64,000 nucleotides of DNA from Begonia masoniana (GCA_022432975.1 CM039503.1:47967259-48031258); one strand, 5' to 3'. Shown: positions 1 through 11,571, numbered from the stretch's first letter. The notes: generated by a model not told the origin, from the sequence alone. Translations and numbers: made by a program.

Positions 1-73
1 CAAACCCATGCATGTGAAGAAATATCTTAAAACTTTTGGTTCTGTGGGGATTGCTCATGTCTTTTCTTATGGG
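1..73 (+). other. Possible 3' part of a coding exon
   Basis: Frame 2 is open across the window edge for about 24 codons and ends in ...VFSYG, directly before GGTAAGTCT, which could be a plant 5' splice donor. Read without splicing, the next codon is a TAA stop. The residues look protein-like (KKYLKTFGSVG), but I do not recognise the family and nothing upstream is available. It could be the tail of an exon, the end of a CDS, or chance. Confidence 0.25.
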
Positions 74-2484
74 TAAGTCTACAATTATGCTTTATTATTT
101 CCTCCTTAACGACCATTACTTTCTACCCTTTTCCATTCTTCATCCAACGGTCTAAGATTCACCATGTTTATCTCTCCTAAATCCCACATCAATTAGTATC
201 ATCTCCACATCAGCCTATGAACACATTGGGTTTACAACCATCCTGCCAACACCAAATCAGAAAACCTAATCCAACTCTATCTTTTAATAATTAGAGCTCC
301 TTTTCCCTAACCTACAGTACAGACAACCCAAGGAACAGGAAATGGGCGTGATGCCTTTTGCATCCACATCTCTCACTTCTAATTTAGGATTCAACGTTGT
401 TTTCTGTTGTTTTAGGCTACTGCTTTATGATTGATTTCAAAACCAGTGGCTGCCCAGAAGTTCAGGACCATCTAGTTTTGTAGTGGAGCACACATCTTGT
501 CTATTGAAGTTACTATCATATCTAATCTGCATGTATGCATGTATGAGAAGCATATGGATTACATAACATGCATGTGTACATCGTTTCCATTCTTAGCTAC
601 CATGCACATCCTCGGGTCATATCCGGCTTGGCCTGGTCTAACAGGTATTGGACAAAATTTTTGTCCTCACCTAAACTAAATTTTGCGGTCCAAGGTCTGC
701 TCCTCTGACCTTAGATCATCAAGCTGGCTTTCGAGTTAGTTATTTTTTTGATGCTTGTACTTTAATGTTGCAGAGCTCTTTATAGAATTGTTAGTGCTGC
801 GACGAGAACTTGAATCAACTAGAACTTGCAATGGTGTAATAGCTGAACTGAATACAATTGATTGTCAGTTTAATATCATATAGTATCATGTGTTTGGCAT
901 TTGAAATAGAAGGGTAGTTTAAACTTAAGCAACAAATAAGTGAAGAGAAAAATGTTCGTTGGAGTGATTTGTGTTGTACTACATCGACAGAACCAAAGCA
1001 AACAGTCCTATACAAATATGAGGGGGATTCTTTCACTCATTGACCTAGCTTTTAGAGTGAGTTTTACCTTCTCACTTTTCATCATGGTAACATAATTCAA
1101 TCTGTACGATATGAGAACCAATTAAACACGTTAGACGTATGAGCGAGTGTTGTCTCACATCAACAGAATCAAAGCAAACGGTCCTGTATAAATATTAGAG
1201 GAATTTTCTCACTCATTGAGCTAACTTTTGGAGTGAGTTCTATCTTCTAACTTTTTGTCAATTTGAAGTCTCTTTTTTGCTGGAACAACCTGTGGAGGCC
1301 CTTGTTTGATGCTCATTGTATCACTACTTACTTTAAAGAAATCATCATCATCACCTAAGAATATTATTTTCTTTGTGTCAAACCTACATAGAAACCCTGC
1401 ATGTGCTTCATCTACTTACACACCCAAACAACTGAAAAAGAAAATAATATTCTCCAAACAAATCATTGCGCTCTCTCTCTCTCTCTCTCTAAGATGGGAT
1501 TTCTCACCTCCCTCAACCTAGACCCATCAAGCCTTGAAGGTGGATTTAGATAGAAATGATGATTTAACGATCTGATTCTCGGAGAGTACCCGGCCTAAAA
1601 CATGTTTCATGGTTCGCAACAACAAATTTAAACTTAAATTCAAAGGCATAACCCACACGATATATATAGAACTTCACATAGTGTTTACAGGACACGAGAT
1701 AGTACAATAAAATAAAACTCCAAAAGTAGTATTCATAAAAATAAATTATGCAACAACTAGATATAATTATACAGACCACACGAGAAAGAAAATAAATAAA
1801 CAATCCTCGCCAAAGGAAAGTAGAACACTCCAAAATAAAAGAATAAGACGAGGCTTTGAAAACTCGATCACTCAATTCACTCCACTCCAAAAGAAAAGAA
1901 TAAGATGAGGTTTTGAAAACTCGATCACTCAATTCACTCTTGGTCATCATTGTTATTTCATGGGAAAAATAAGTAGTCTTTTGGGTTGAGCAGCAAAACT
2001 CGGTAAAGATCCTACCTCTATACTTAATGCATGAGAAAATTGATTTTATTATTTATCGGTCAAAACATGGTTGGTGATTATGCATTCATAGATTTATATT
2101 CAAAACATTAGTGTCACGACATCATTGCGTTTTCCAGCATTGCCTAGGCGACAAACATATATAAAAATCAGATAATGATTTTGAGTTTTTAATTTCAAAA
2201 TCTAGTTTTTTGACCGAAACATGAAAATTCGACAAAATAGAGATTTAATTCGATATACCCTTGAAGACTGTTATCAAATAATGAGGTTTACCGGTTTTGA
2301 CTATTTGATCAAAGTTATGCATGTGCACTCAGTGACGAATTACGAAAATTTTATAAACCAAAAAATAATTTAATCTCAAAAAATGTAAAAAAAAAAAATT
2401 ACTCAAAATTCTATTAATGATTTTAGATAACCTTCCCAAAACAAAGTACCAATTAGAAGAGGGGTCATTGAAACGACAGCATAG
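74..2484. other. Gene-poor region with short repeats
   Basis: No gene is supported here. Visible structure: an imperfect direct duplication (972-1080 and 1149-1256, both containing CAAAGCAAAC and TCACTCATTGA), a CT microsatellite near 1471-1490, a 57-bp tandem duplication (1826-1939), and AT-rich sequence after 1960. The short open frames are unsupported by splice sites or by any family I recognise. Confidence 0.5.
1826..1939. repeat. 57-bp tandem duplication
   Basis: Two adjacent copies, 1826-1882 and 1883-1939, begin CACTCCAAAA/T and end CAATTCACTC. They differ at only about three positions, so the duplication is fairly recent. Confidence 0.85.
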
Positions 2485-2623
2485 CTATATCCTGCAATGT
2501 TAAGTCCAGTTGAGATGGGTGTTAAATGGACTGGAACAACCGACAGCTTTATTGAGTTGCACCAAGATAATCGACAACCAAGAAAAGCAATTGATCCAGT
2601 GTTTGAAAAGTTGAAGCCGATCA
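2485..2623 (+). pseudogene. 5' part of an open frame split by CopiaA
   Basis: The DNA left of CopiaA is open on the + strand from just after a TAG at about 2482-2484 up to the insertion point. If CopiaA and one copy of the GATCA duplication are removed, this frame continues in register into 17759-17880 and stops there with TAA, giving about 85 codons. The residues are hydrophilic and protein-like (WTGTTDSF, ELHQDNRQPRKAID), but I do not recognise them. The minus strand is also open across the same empty site, so the strand is uncertain. It may be a terminal exon of a host gene interrupted by the transposon. Confidence 0.35.
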
Positions 2624-2759
2624 TGTTGAGAATTAAACTCAAAAGAAGCAGTTTTTTTTTAAACGAAAATTGAAGGGTCCTAATAATATTCATTTCTAAT
2701 GTGTAACCTATGGATTTAAAGCCCTTAAAGTCATTTGAGAGTTTCTTATGAGAAGTTAT
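2624..2759 (+). repeat. CopiaA 5' LTR, first part
   Basis: Matches the start of the 3' LTR at 17389 with few differences (TTGAGAATTAAACTC). It ends in GTTAT, the target duplication of the nested Sirevirus. The LTR resumes at 13131 after a second GTTAT. Confidence 0.93.
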
Positions 2760-2959
2760 TGTTGACTTATAGAGTGTTTAAGTCATAATTTGTTTTTGAT
2801 TATGTATTTGTGTATTAAGTATATAATTTGATTATGTGTATTTAAATAAGAATTATCAATACATGTTTGGTTGACAATACCCTGAACAAGGGTATTTTAG
2901 TTGTCTAACAAAATCGGTTTGAGTATACAGAGCAGAACAGAAAAACAGGGCTGTAAAAC

Positions 2960-3430
2960 GCGTGCTTCTACCGATGACGTGTCAAAGTTCTCATATGCTA
3001 CATCTGCCGATGATCTTTTGAAGACATATGCCGATGACGTGGTCAAGGTCAGTACCATGTTCATGTTTTCTCCTACCGATAGCATTTGACGCTACTCACA
3101 CCGATGACGTTCAAGCTTGCTCATGCCGATCACTAGACGACAATTTTCATGAGTTCATCTGCCGATGGTTTTTAAAGAGACTTCTGCCGATGGCGCTTTT
3201 AAAGAAACATCTACCGATGGCTTTGAAGATTGTCTGTGCCGGGTGAAATTTAAGGATTGCGTCTGCCGATGGAATTCAGCGCCTACACCTGCCGATAGCT
3301 TTTAAGCTGCACTGCCGATGGACTTCGATGAATCTGCCGACGGATTTTTCACGTTGCGCCTGCCGATGAAGCTTCCAGACACTTATGCCAGTTGACGTTT
3401 GAAGCTACTCATTCCGAGGACGTGTCAAGT
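2960..3430 (+). promoter_or_regulatory. Motif array in the Sirevirus LTR
   Basis: About 17 copies of a TGCCGAT core, often CTGCCGATGG or GCCGATGACGT, are spaced irregularly by roughly 20-40 bp upstream of the TATA box. Several contain TGACG, the core bound by plant TGA-type bZIP factors. Sireviruses are known to keep repeated motifs in this part of the LTR; the function here is inferred. Confidence 0.7.
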
Positions 3431-3653
3431 GTTTGAAGCTACATCTTCTGGTAATCTTCCGCCCAGAATTCAAAGTTAGCCGCGAAGCTACAGGACGCGT
3501 TTTCAAGCATTAACTCCAGACCTTTAATGGCGACGACGAACAACAATTTCAGACGCAACGGATAGCTGCTTCAGTACGGATGCTTCCCAACGGTAACTTT
3601 TCTCCATTTTGAAGAAAGAAGCATTCAATTTTATGAAGCAAATTCATACAGAG

Positions 3654-3660
3654 TATATAA
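3654..3660 (+). promoter_or_regulatory. TATA box of the Sirevirus LTR promoter
   Basis: GAGTATATAAGCAG lies about 490 bp before the LTR end, downstream of the motif array. The same sequence occurs in the 3' LTR at 12634-12640. Its position fits the U3/R boundary. Confidence 0.65.
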
Positions 3661-4147
3661 GCAGAAGAAAAGGCTTGAAGACTAACTTTTGCCAAATTTT
3701 GAATTCTGAGCCCCAGCTGCGAAAGTTATTGCACACTCTGTATTCCTCTCTACATCTCTCAATCCTAACTTGAGATTCACTTTTGTGAGATTGTAGTCTG
3801 AGCTTTATATTTTTACAAACTCAAATCATCTGTAAAGGCTGTGGATTATCGCCCGTGAAGTATAATCCTGAAGTGTAAAGGCAGTTGATCGGAGCCCGAA
3901 ATTCCGATCAGGTTATTCTCGAGGAGAAGGTTAAGGATCTTCAAGGGGTGAACCTTGAAGCGTGGATGTAGGCTGGGTTGAGCCGAACCACGTTAAAACT
4001 CTGGTGTTAATTTCTCTCTTACTCTTACTTTATTTGTTTGTCTGTTGTAACCATTTAACCAAATCGAGAGAAAATATATTGTTTATCAAATTAAGTTTTA
4101 ATAAGTCTAATTCACCCCCCCTCTTAGACAAATCTCGATCCTACAAT

Positions 4148-4159
4148 TGGTATCAGAGC
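4148..4159 (+). other. Sirevirus primer-binding site
   Basis: TGGTATCAGAGC starts two bases after the LTR and perfectly matches the usual plant initiator-Met tRNA primer site. Confidence 0.93.
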
Positions 4160-4210
4160 GAGGTCAATCATTGTCTAAGTCGTATTTGTATTATCTGATA
4201 TATATTTACT

Positions 4211-5710
4211 ATGGCATTCAACATGAACACCTCACACACTGAGGGGCAATCCATTTCTCGACCACCACTGTTTGATGGCAGTGATTATGTTTATTGGAAA
4301 GCGAGAATGAGAATATTCATTCAAGCTATGGATTATGAGATTTGGAACATAATAGAGAATGGCCCTTTCAAAGCCATGAAAACTGTAGAATCAAGAAGTG
4401 AACCTAAGAGCTCCTCTGAATTAACTGAGTCCGACAAGAGGAACTTGAGTCTAAATGCCAAAGCCATAAACACCCTATACTGTGCTCTGAATCGTGATGA
4501 ATTCAACAGAGTTCAGGGGTGTGATAGTGCTCAGGAAATTTGGCATCTATTAGAAGTGACTCATGAGAGAACAAACCAAGTTAAAGAGAGCAAATTAAGC
4601 ATGCTTGTTCATGAGTATGAGTTGTTCTCCATGGAAAAGGATGAGTCCATATCTTCTATGTTTACCCGATTCACTAACATTACTAATGGGCTAAAAGTTC
4701 TTGGCAAGATGTATTCAGGTGAAGAACTAGTCAGGAAGATCTTGAGATGCCTACCTCGAGCTTGACAACCGAAAGTGACAGCCATTCAAGAAGCTCGGGA
4801 TCTGAAGGTTCTTAAGCTTGAAGAGCTCGTTGGCTCTCTCATGACTCACGAAATAACAATGAGAGCTAATGAGAAGGAAGATCTCAAGGAGAAAGAGATC
4901 AGCAAGAAGAAGGACATTGCACTGAAAGCCTCTTCAAGCAAAAACGAAGTATCTGAGGATGAAAAAGAGGAAGATGATGAGGATATAGCTCTCATCACTA
5001 GGAGATTCAGCAAGTTCCTTCGAAGGAAGAAGCTGCAGGGAAGAAGATTTCCCAAGAATGAAAAGCAATCGAAAGACAAGGAGTTTACCTGCTTTGGATG
5101 TGGAAAGCCAGGCCACATGAAGGCTGACTGTCCACAAGCAAAGGTTCCCAAGAAAGTCAAGAAAAAGGCTATGAAGGCTACTTGGGATGACAGTGAAGGC
5201 AACGCTTCATCTTCAGAAGATGAGGAAGTTGCAAATCTGTGCTTCATGGCACACGAGGAAAAGGTTAGTACTACTTCTCCAAATTGTTTAAGTGATAGCG
5301 ATAGTGATAATGAAGAAGGCGAACTAATTGACGCCTTTAATGATCTAGTTAAACAATTTGGTATGCTAAAGACTAAGTACAATCTGTTGAAAAAGGAGAA
5401 TACAGGTTTATTAGAAATGCATGCTAAAGAAGTAGATTTGCATGTCAGGGAAGCTGATAAACTAAAAGAGAAAAATAAAGACTTGAATAATATTATTATG
5501 AACTTCACTAAGGGCGAAAAATTATTTAAGATGGTCATAGCAGGTCAGAGAGCAAACTTTGACAAAACAGGTTTAGGCTATGACAAGTTTAATAAAAAGA
5601 AAGTCTTTAAAAATTTCTTTGTTAAATCTACTGTGTGCCACATGTGTAATGAAGTAGGACATAAGTCTTTTGTATGTTCTCTAAAAACAAAACAGTATGA
5701 AATCAGGTAA
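4211..5710 (+). pseudogene. Sirevirus gag, one in-frame TGA
   Basis: Starts at ATG 4211 (MAFNMNTSHTEG). A gag-polypeptide domain shows PPLFDGSDYVYWKARM and runs to about residue 180. A TGA at 4763-4765 interrupts the frame where Trp or similar is expected; the same frame continues to 5710. The second half is lysine- and glutamate-rich with predicted coiled coil. It carries two CX2CX4HX4C zinc knuckles, CFGCGKPGHMKADC (about 5092-5133) and CHMCNEVGHKSFVC (about 5636-5677). Two knuckles indicate RNA packaging by the nucleocapsid part. After 5695 the expected gag-pol linker (WVPKGTRP-like) lies in another frame, so a frameshift separates gag from pol. Confidence 0.9.
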
Positions 5711-5797
5711 CAAATTACAATGGGTTCCTAAGGGAACCAGGCCTAACACTAGGACCCAAAAGATTTGGGTACCTAAGAAGACAACCTGATCTTTGTT

Positions 5798-8700
5798 TTG
5801 CAGGTTGACTGTTCTCCTGGGAGAAATCAATGGTATCTCGACAGTGGATGTTGGAGGCATATGACAGGAGACTCAACCAAATTTGCAGTTGTCAACAAGA
5901 AGAAAGGAAGTGTTACTTTTGGTGGAAACCAAAAAGGTAAAATTGTTGGCATTGGCAACATAGGTAACAGTTTTAATCCTATTATTGAGAATGCTTTATT
6001 AGTAGATGGATTAAAGCATAATCTGCTTAGTATTAGCCAGTTATATGATAAAGGATATGAGGTGATTTTTAAATCAAACTCATGTATAATTAAAGATGCA
6101 TCTAATGACAAAACCCTTTTCACTGGTTATAGGAAAGATAACATCTATACTATTGACTTAGATAATATTACTGTATCTGATGAAAAATGTTTTGCTGTGA
6201 ATTCTTCTAATGACTGCTGGATTTGGCATAGGAGATTAGGTCACGTAGGAATGGATACCTTAGCTAAGATTACTAAGGAGAATTTAGTTAGAGGGATTCC
6301 TAAGATATCCTTTGAGAAGGATAAAGTCTGTGAAGCTTTTCAAATGGGCAAGCAGATCAAAAGATCTTTTGCATCAAAGAATGCAATCTCCACTTCTAAG
6401 CCACTTCAACTCCTTCACATGGACCTCTTCGGCCCTTCTAATACAGCAAGCTTAGGAGGCAAATTCTATGCCTTTGTCATTGTTGATGATTTTTCTAGAT
6501 TTACCTGGGTATTTTTTCTGAAGTCTAAGGATGAGACTTTTGAAACCTTTTCTAGTTTTAGGAAAAGAGTTCAAAATGAAAAGGAGCTCACCATTGTTAC
6601 TATTCGTAGTGATCATGGTGGAGAATTCGAAAATGAGAAATTTGAACTTTTGTGTCTCAAACATGGAATAGAGCACAACTTCTCTTCTCCTAGGACTCCT
6701 CAGCAAAATGGTGTTGTTGAGAGGAAGAATAGATCTCTCCAGGAGTTAGCTAGGACCATGCTTAATGAAAATTCCTTTCCTAAATACTTCTGGGCTGAAG
6801 CTGTTGCTACAGCTTGCTATGTTCTCAATCGGGTCTCCATAAGACCTATTCTTGAGAAAACTCCCTATGAGCTTTGGAATGGCAAAACTCCTACTGTTAA
6901 GTATTTTAGAGCCTTTTGAAGCAAATGTTTCATCCTCAATACTAAGGATAATCTAGGAAAATTCGATTCCAAATCCGATCTTGGAATTTTTCTAGGATAC
7001 TCTCTTACCAGCAAAGCATATAGGGTATTCAATAAGAGAACTCTAGTTGTTGAAGAATCTGTTCATATCAATTTTGATGAGACTCCTCAACCAACAATCA
7101 ATGTGGATGAGGATGATGTTTTGGAGAAACAATTGGATTCTCTTTCTTTAGAAAAGCCTAGTGATTCTCTTCAAATAGAAAAATCTTTAGAACCATCCTC
7201 TAGTTCTCTTGAGATAGTTTCTGTCAAAGCTGAATCTGCAGATCTTCCTAGAGATTGGAAATATATTAGAAATCATTCAATAGAGAAAATCTTAGGTGAT
7301 CCATCACTAGGTGTTAAGACTAGATCCTCTCTTAGGAATCTTTGTGCCAATGTGGCATTTATCTCTCAAGTAGAGTCTAAGAAGTTTGAAGAGGCCGAGA
7401 ATGATGAGTATTGGATTTTAGCTATGCAAGAGGAGCTAAATCAATTTGAAAGGAGCAAGGTATGAGAACTTGTTCCGAGGCCTATGGATCATCCCATTAT
7501 TGGAACTAAGTGGGTCTTTAAGAATAAATTGGATGAAAATGGGATTGTAATAAGGAACAAGGCTAGACTGGTCGCTAAGGGGTACTCTCAAGAAGAGGGT
7601 ATTGATTTTGAGGAATCTTTTGCCCCTGTAGCTAGACTGGAATCAATTAGGATGCTTCTAGCTTTTGCCTGCTACAAGAACTTCACACTCTTTCAAATGG
7701 ATGTAAAGAGTGCATTTTTAAATGGTTTCATAAATGAAGAAGTTTTTGTTGAGCAACCCTTAGGGTTTGAATCTTTTGACAAACCCGATCATGTGTACAA
7801 GCTTAGGAAAGCTCTGTATGAACTTAAGCAGGCTCCTAGAGCTTGGTATGACAGATTGAAGAATTTCCTTGAGGAAAGGAATTTCAAAAAGGGTAACTCC
7901 GATTCAACTCTGTTTACTATGCAAAAGGAGAAGGACATTCTGTTGGTTCAAATTTATGTCGATGACATTATTTTTGGCTCAACTAATGTCAATATGTGTA
8001 ATGAGTTTTCTTCCCTCATGAAGAGTGAATTTGAAATGAGTATGATGGGGGAGTTAAAGTTTTTCTTAGGATTTCAGATCTGTCAATCCCCTGATGGAAT
8101 TTTCTTCTGTCAAGAAAAATACATCAAGGAACTTCTTAAGAAATTCGGATTAGAATCTGTTAAGTCTTCCAAGACTCCTATGAGTACCACAACTAAGTTG
8201 GATAAAGATGAAAAAGGCATAAGTGTGGACATTCAGAAATATCGTGGTATGATTGGATCTTTGTTATATCTGACTGCAAGTAGGCCAGATATTCTCTTCA
8301 GTGTATGTCTTTGTGCTAGATTTCAGGCTGCTCCTAAGGAATCTCACTTAACGTCTGTAAAAAGGATTTTTAAATATTTAAGTGGGACACCTGACTTAGG
8401 TCTATGGTATCCAAAAGGTACTTCTTTCGATCTGATTGGCTACTCAGATTCTGATTATGCAGGTAGTCTAGTGGATAGGAAAAGCACCAGTGGAACATGT
8501 CAATTCCTTGGTGAATCTCTAGTTTCCTGGTATTCTAAGAAACAAAATTCTGTCGCACTATCAACTGCTGAAAGTGAATATATTGCTGCTGGCAGTTGCT
8601 GTGCACAAATGTTATGGATGAAGCAAACTTTGGAAGATTATAATCTATTTTATGATAGGATTCCTATTCGGTGTGATAACACCAGTGCCATAAACATCTC

Positions 8701-8905
8701 TAAAAATCCTATTCAACACTCTAGAACAAAGCATATAGATGTCAGATATCATTTCATTAGAGATCATGTTCAAAGAGGAGATGTTTCTTTAGAATTTGTC
8801 AATTCTGTAGATCAACTTGCAGACATCTTTACCAAGCCATTGGATGAGAAGACATTCAATAATATCAGAATAAGGTTAGGTCTCATTAGGGTTGATAGAA
8901 AATGA
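5798..8905 (+). pseudogene. Sirevirus pol (protease, integrase, RT, RNase H) with two TGA stops
   Basis: One reading frame from 5798 to 8905 is interrupted only by TGA at 6917-6919 and 7463-7465. Protease shows WYLDSGCWRHMTGD, the Sirevirus-style active site. The integrase zinc region reads HRRLGH ... CEAFQMGKQ, so the second Cys of the CxxC pair is replaced by Phe. The integrase core shows DLFGP, DDFSRF, SDHGGEFE and QQNGVVERKNR. Reverse transcriptase shows [11 protein letters not shown] and YVDDIIFG, and RNase H shows SDSDYAG and [10 protein letters not shown]. It ends with the [12 protein letters not shown] and DIFTKPL motifs typical of Copia. Apart from the two stops and the integrase change it looks complete. 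Confidence 0.92.
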
Positions 8906-8959
8906 TTCTGTCTCTTTTAGGAAAATTCCCTAGTGTTAGCAATTCCTTGTTGTGAAAGC

Positions 8960-9140
8960 ATCGGTAGATGCTGTTTTTTTTAAGCCTCGGAAGATGCATT
9001 TCTTTTTTAAGCATCGGAAGATGCATTTCTACCGGTTGGTATCGGCAGATGCAGTGTTTTCTATCCCATCGGAAGATGTTTTCCTCAATCTGCCGACACG
9101 TGTAACCCATCGGAAGATGTATTCCTCAATCTGCCGACAC
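8960..9140 (+). repeat. Second motif cluster between pol and the extra ORF
   Basis: Several copies of CATCGG(A/C)AGATG occur here, along with CTGCCGACACGT (twice). ATCGGCAGAT is the reverse complement of the ATCTGCCGAT motif that fills the LTRs, so the same short motif recurs in both orientations inside the element. No gene lies in this stretch. Confidence 0.7.
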
Positions 9141-9273
9141 GTATGTCTTCTTCGTCTGGCGATGAGTTATTTCTTTTAAATTCATCATTCTTCGCTGAAA
9201 CTCTTCATTTTTCGCGCTCTTTCTGCAAAATTCCCCTGCCCTACCAACCCTCTTTCTCGACTCCTAGTCTTTC

Positions 9274-11477
9274 AATGGAGCATACCGGTTCTACGTCTCA
9301 AGCCATTTCCGTTCAGGCCAAGAAAAAGGGCTAAGGTTTCTGCTTGTCCTCCTCGTGAGATTCCAAGGGCGACTGAGTTTCCATCTTTCTACTTTCTCAC
9401 TAAAGCTGCCGAGAAAAAGTTTCATGACGATTACCAGTTCAGATCGTTAATTCTCAGTAAAGGTATTGATTTTGAAACTTTAGCTGGGATGGACATTTTA
9501 GAACCCTTGACGGATCTTGGGTTAATTGGACTGTTTGAAACCGAATCCTACTTTTACCCGGAAGCTATCCGGATGTTTTTTGCTAATCTTAGCTTTACCT
9601 CTGATTTTTCTTCCATTAAGAGCTATGTATATAACAAATGCATAGAAATAACCCCGCAGTCCATAAATGCTCTTCTGAAAGCTCCTCATTTGGATAACTG
9701 CCCCTACAAGTATGTGACTGGCCCTGATCTACCCTTCTTTGGAACAGAAGATGGTTTTCAGTTCTTAAGGGAAATTGCTTTGGACCCTAATTCTTCTCCT
9801 GATCAGTTAAAGGGCAGACATTTGACCCCAAGGGCCAAAGTTTTTCGTCATATGATAGATTTCAATATTGTTCCCAAGGGTGGACATTATGATGAGGTGA
9901 GCGCAATGGAGCTATTTGTTCTGTTTGCTCTCTATTTCAAGACACCCTTCAATGTTGGGTACATTGTGGTTCGAAGGATGATTTTAGCAGTATCCTCTAA
10001 GGCTACATCCTTACCGTATAATTTGCTTCTTATGCGGTTATTTGCTCATCTTGAGGTTGTCCTTCCTGAGGAGGAAGAGCCTGTGAGACTTCTGCCCTTC
10101 AATTATTACTCCCAAGTCACTCTCAACAAGATGGGATTAAAAAGAATCGAACAAGGAGAGCCTGCCTTGAAGAAGGCTAAGCAGAAGATTTCTAAGCCAG
10201 TTCCTGTCAGGCGTGGTAAACGCAAGCTTATCCTGCCTGAGGAGTCAACTGCTGAAGGAGGAGATGACACTGTCAGTTATTCTCAGGATTCAAGTCCCCC
10301 ACTTTCTCCTTTAGTGCGTAAGCGTAGGATTGCTCCCTCCTCCTTGGAACCTATTTCAGAGGCCACCTCTGCTCCCTCTTCTGTGTCCCTACCTTTACCT
10401 GAACCTCCTCGTTCACCTCCACCTTCTCTCGTATTACCTTCTCAGCCTGCTTTTCCTTCCATCTCTCCGGTAATTCGAGCTATTTCTTCAATTTTCACTC
10501 ATGGTCCTCCAGCTCTACCATCTCCAGTTCCTCCACCTCCCTCTCCACCTACTCTTTCCTTACCACCTACGGCTCCTCCAGTTCCAGTTCAACCACCTTC
10601 AGCATCTCCAAACCATGAACCTTCCGCACCTACATCTCCAACTCATGAACCTTCACCTCATCCATCTCCCGTTCAGCAAGAGGTGCTCCCTCCATCACCT
10701 GTCCAATCTGCTCCAATTGCTCTGCCAGTCCAACCCCTTCTCTCCAATACTCCTGCCACTCCTGCAACTCCCATCACATATCACAAGAGATTTTCCTTAA
10801 CAGAGGCTCAGTACAATGAGATGCAAGCCTCTATTTCCAACCTTGGCCTTGCCCTCGAAACCATCCAAAATAAAATTGATCAGAATCATCAGTCCATGGG
10901 CTTTGCTTTGGATACAGGTCTTGGCCTGCTGTCTACAAAGATTGATGGTGATAGGCGAATGGTTGTCAGGGAACTTGAGAAACTCCAATCTTCCATTGCT
11001 GACTTGCACCCTGAACCTGAGCCTGAACCCGAACCATCATGCTCTGGTCTCAATAATCCCGAGGCCTGCTTTGAAGATTTGCTTCTTCCCCTTTCCAGGC
11101 CTGCTGTTCTGGAAGATGTGCGCTTAATGTCCCTAGACATTCATGAGGCTGAGCTCAAGTTCAATCTTCCTACATTTTCCTCAGCTCCTGAATCTTCCTC
11201 TCCTCCAGCCAGTCCAATGGGAGCTTCTCCTCCCCCATGTATGAATGTGTGCTCTGGTCCTTCTGTCGAGTCTCCTCCGTGCATGGACATGGTGGTGTCC
11301 AGAGAGCCTTCTCCACCTCCTGCTCCCTGTCTGGCGATGGTGGTCTATCAGTCACCTCTCCCAAGAGATCATGTTTTCCTTCAAGCTCTGGTGGATGGCT
11401 TTTTCAATCCCCACCGTGACGTGCCCTCTCTTGTTCAGAGAGCTTTTTGGAATCGTCATTTAGATCGCTTCAGATAG
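9274..11477 (+). pseudogene. Sirevirus extra ('env-like') ORF with plant-transposon domain, Pro-rich region and coiled coil
   Basis: The long open frame runs from before 9489 to the TAG at 11475-11477. Protein-like sequence in the same frame extends upstream of the 9489 ATG (KFHDDYQFRSL...). The likely original start is ATG 9274 (MEHTGSTSQ) in another frame, joined by an indel near the A/G run at 9322-9332. In order: an N-terminal domain of about 190 residues that resembles the 'putative plant transposon protein' family (YPEAIRMFFANL, ITPQSINALLKAP); a basic stretch (KKAKQKISK, RRGKRK); a long Ser/Pro-rich region; a coiled-coil segment (QNKIDQNHQSMG); then a (PE)n run and an acidic tail. No signal peptide or membrane segment is visible, so an envelope role is not supported by this sequence. 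Function unknown. Confidence 0.8.
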
Positions 11478-11571
11478 TGATTTTTTATTTTTGCTGTTCC
11501 TACTCAATGACGATCTTTCGTTTACTACACGTACTCTAATGTTGAATGTATTTTTTTTGATAATGTCAATG

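Larger units (their letters stand above)
2760..4145 (+). repeat. Sirevirus 5' LTR (1386 bp)
   Basis: TG...CA ends. An irregular array of about 17 (A/C)TGCCGAT-type motifs fills 2960-3430, upstream of a TATA box (TATATAA, 3654-3660). It is nearly identical to the 3' LTR from about 3500 onward, but carries many 1-2 nt indels in 3000-3480. Confidence 0.95.

Noticed and set aside
2403..2693. Minus-strand 96-codon open frame at the CopiaA left border
   Set aside because: Its N-terminal part is the CopiaA LTR, so as it stands it is a chimera; only the flank portion is considered, in the finding on the split exon.
4846..5538. Long minus-strand open frame opposite Sirevirus gag
   Set aside because: A mirror of the Lys/Glu-rich gag coding sequence; the plus strand has the zinc knuckles and correct element context.
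10501..11127. Alternate-frame open frames within the Sirevirus third ORF
   Set aside because: They arise from the biased Pro/Ser coding sequence and have no start context or recognisable domain.
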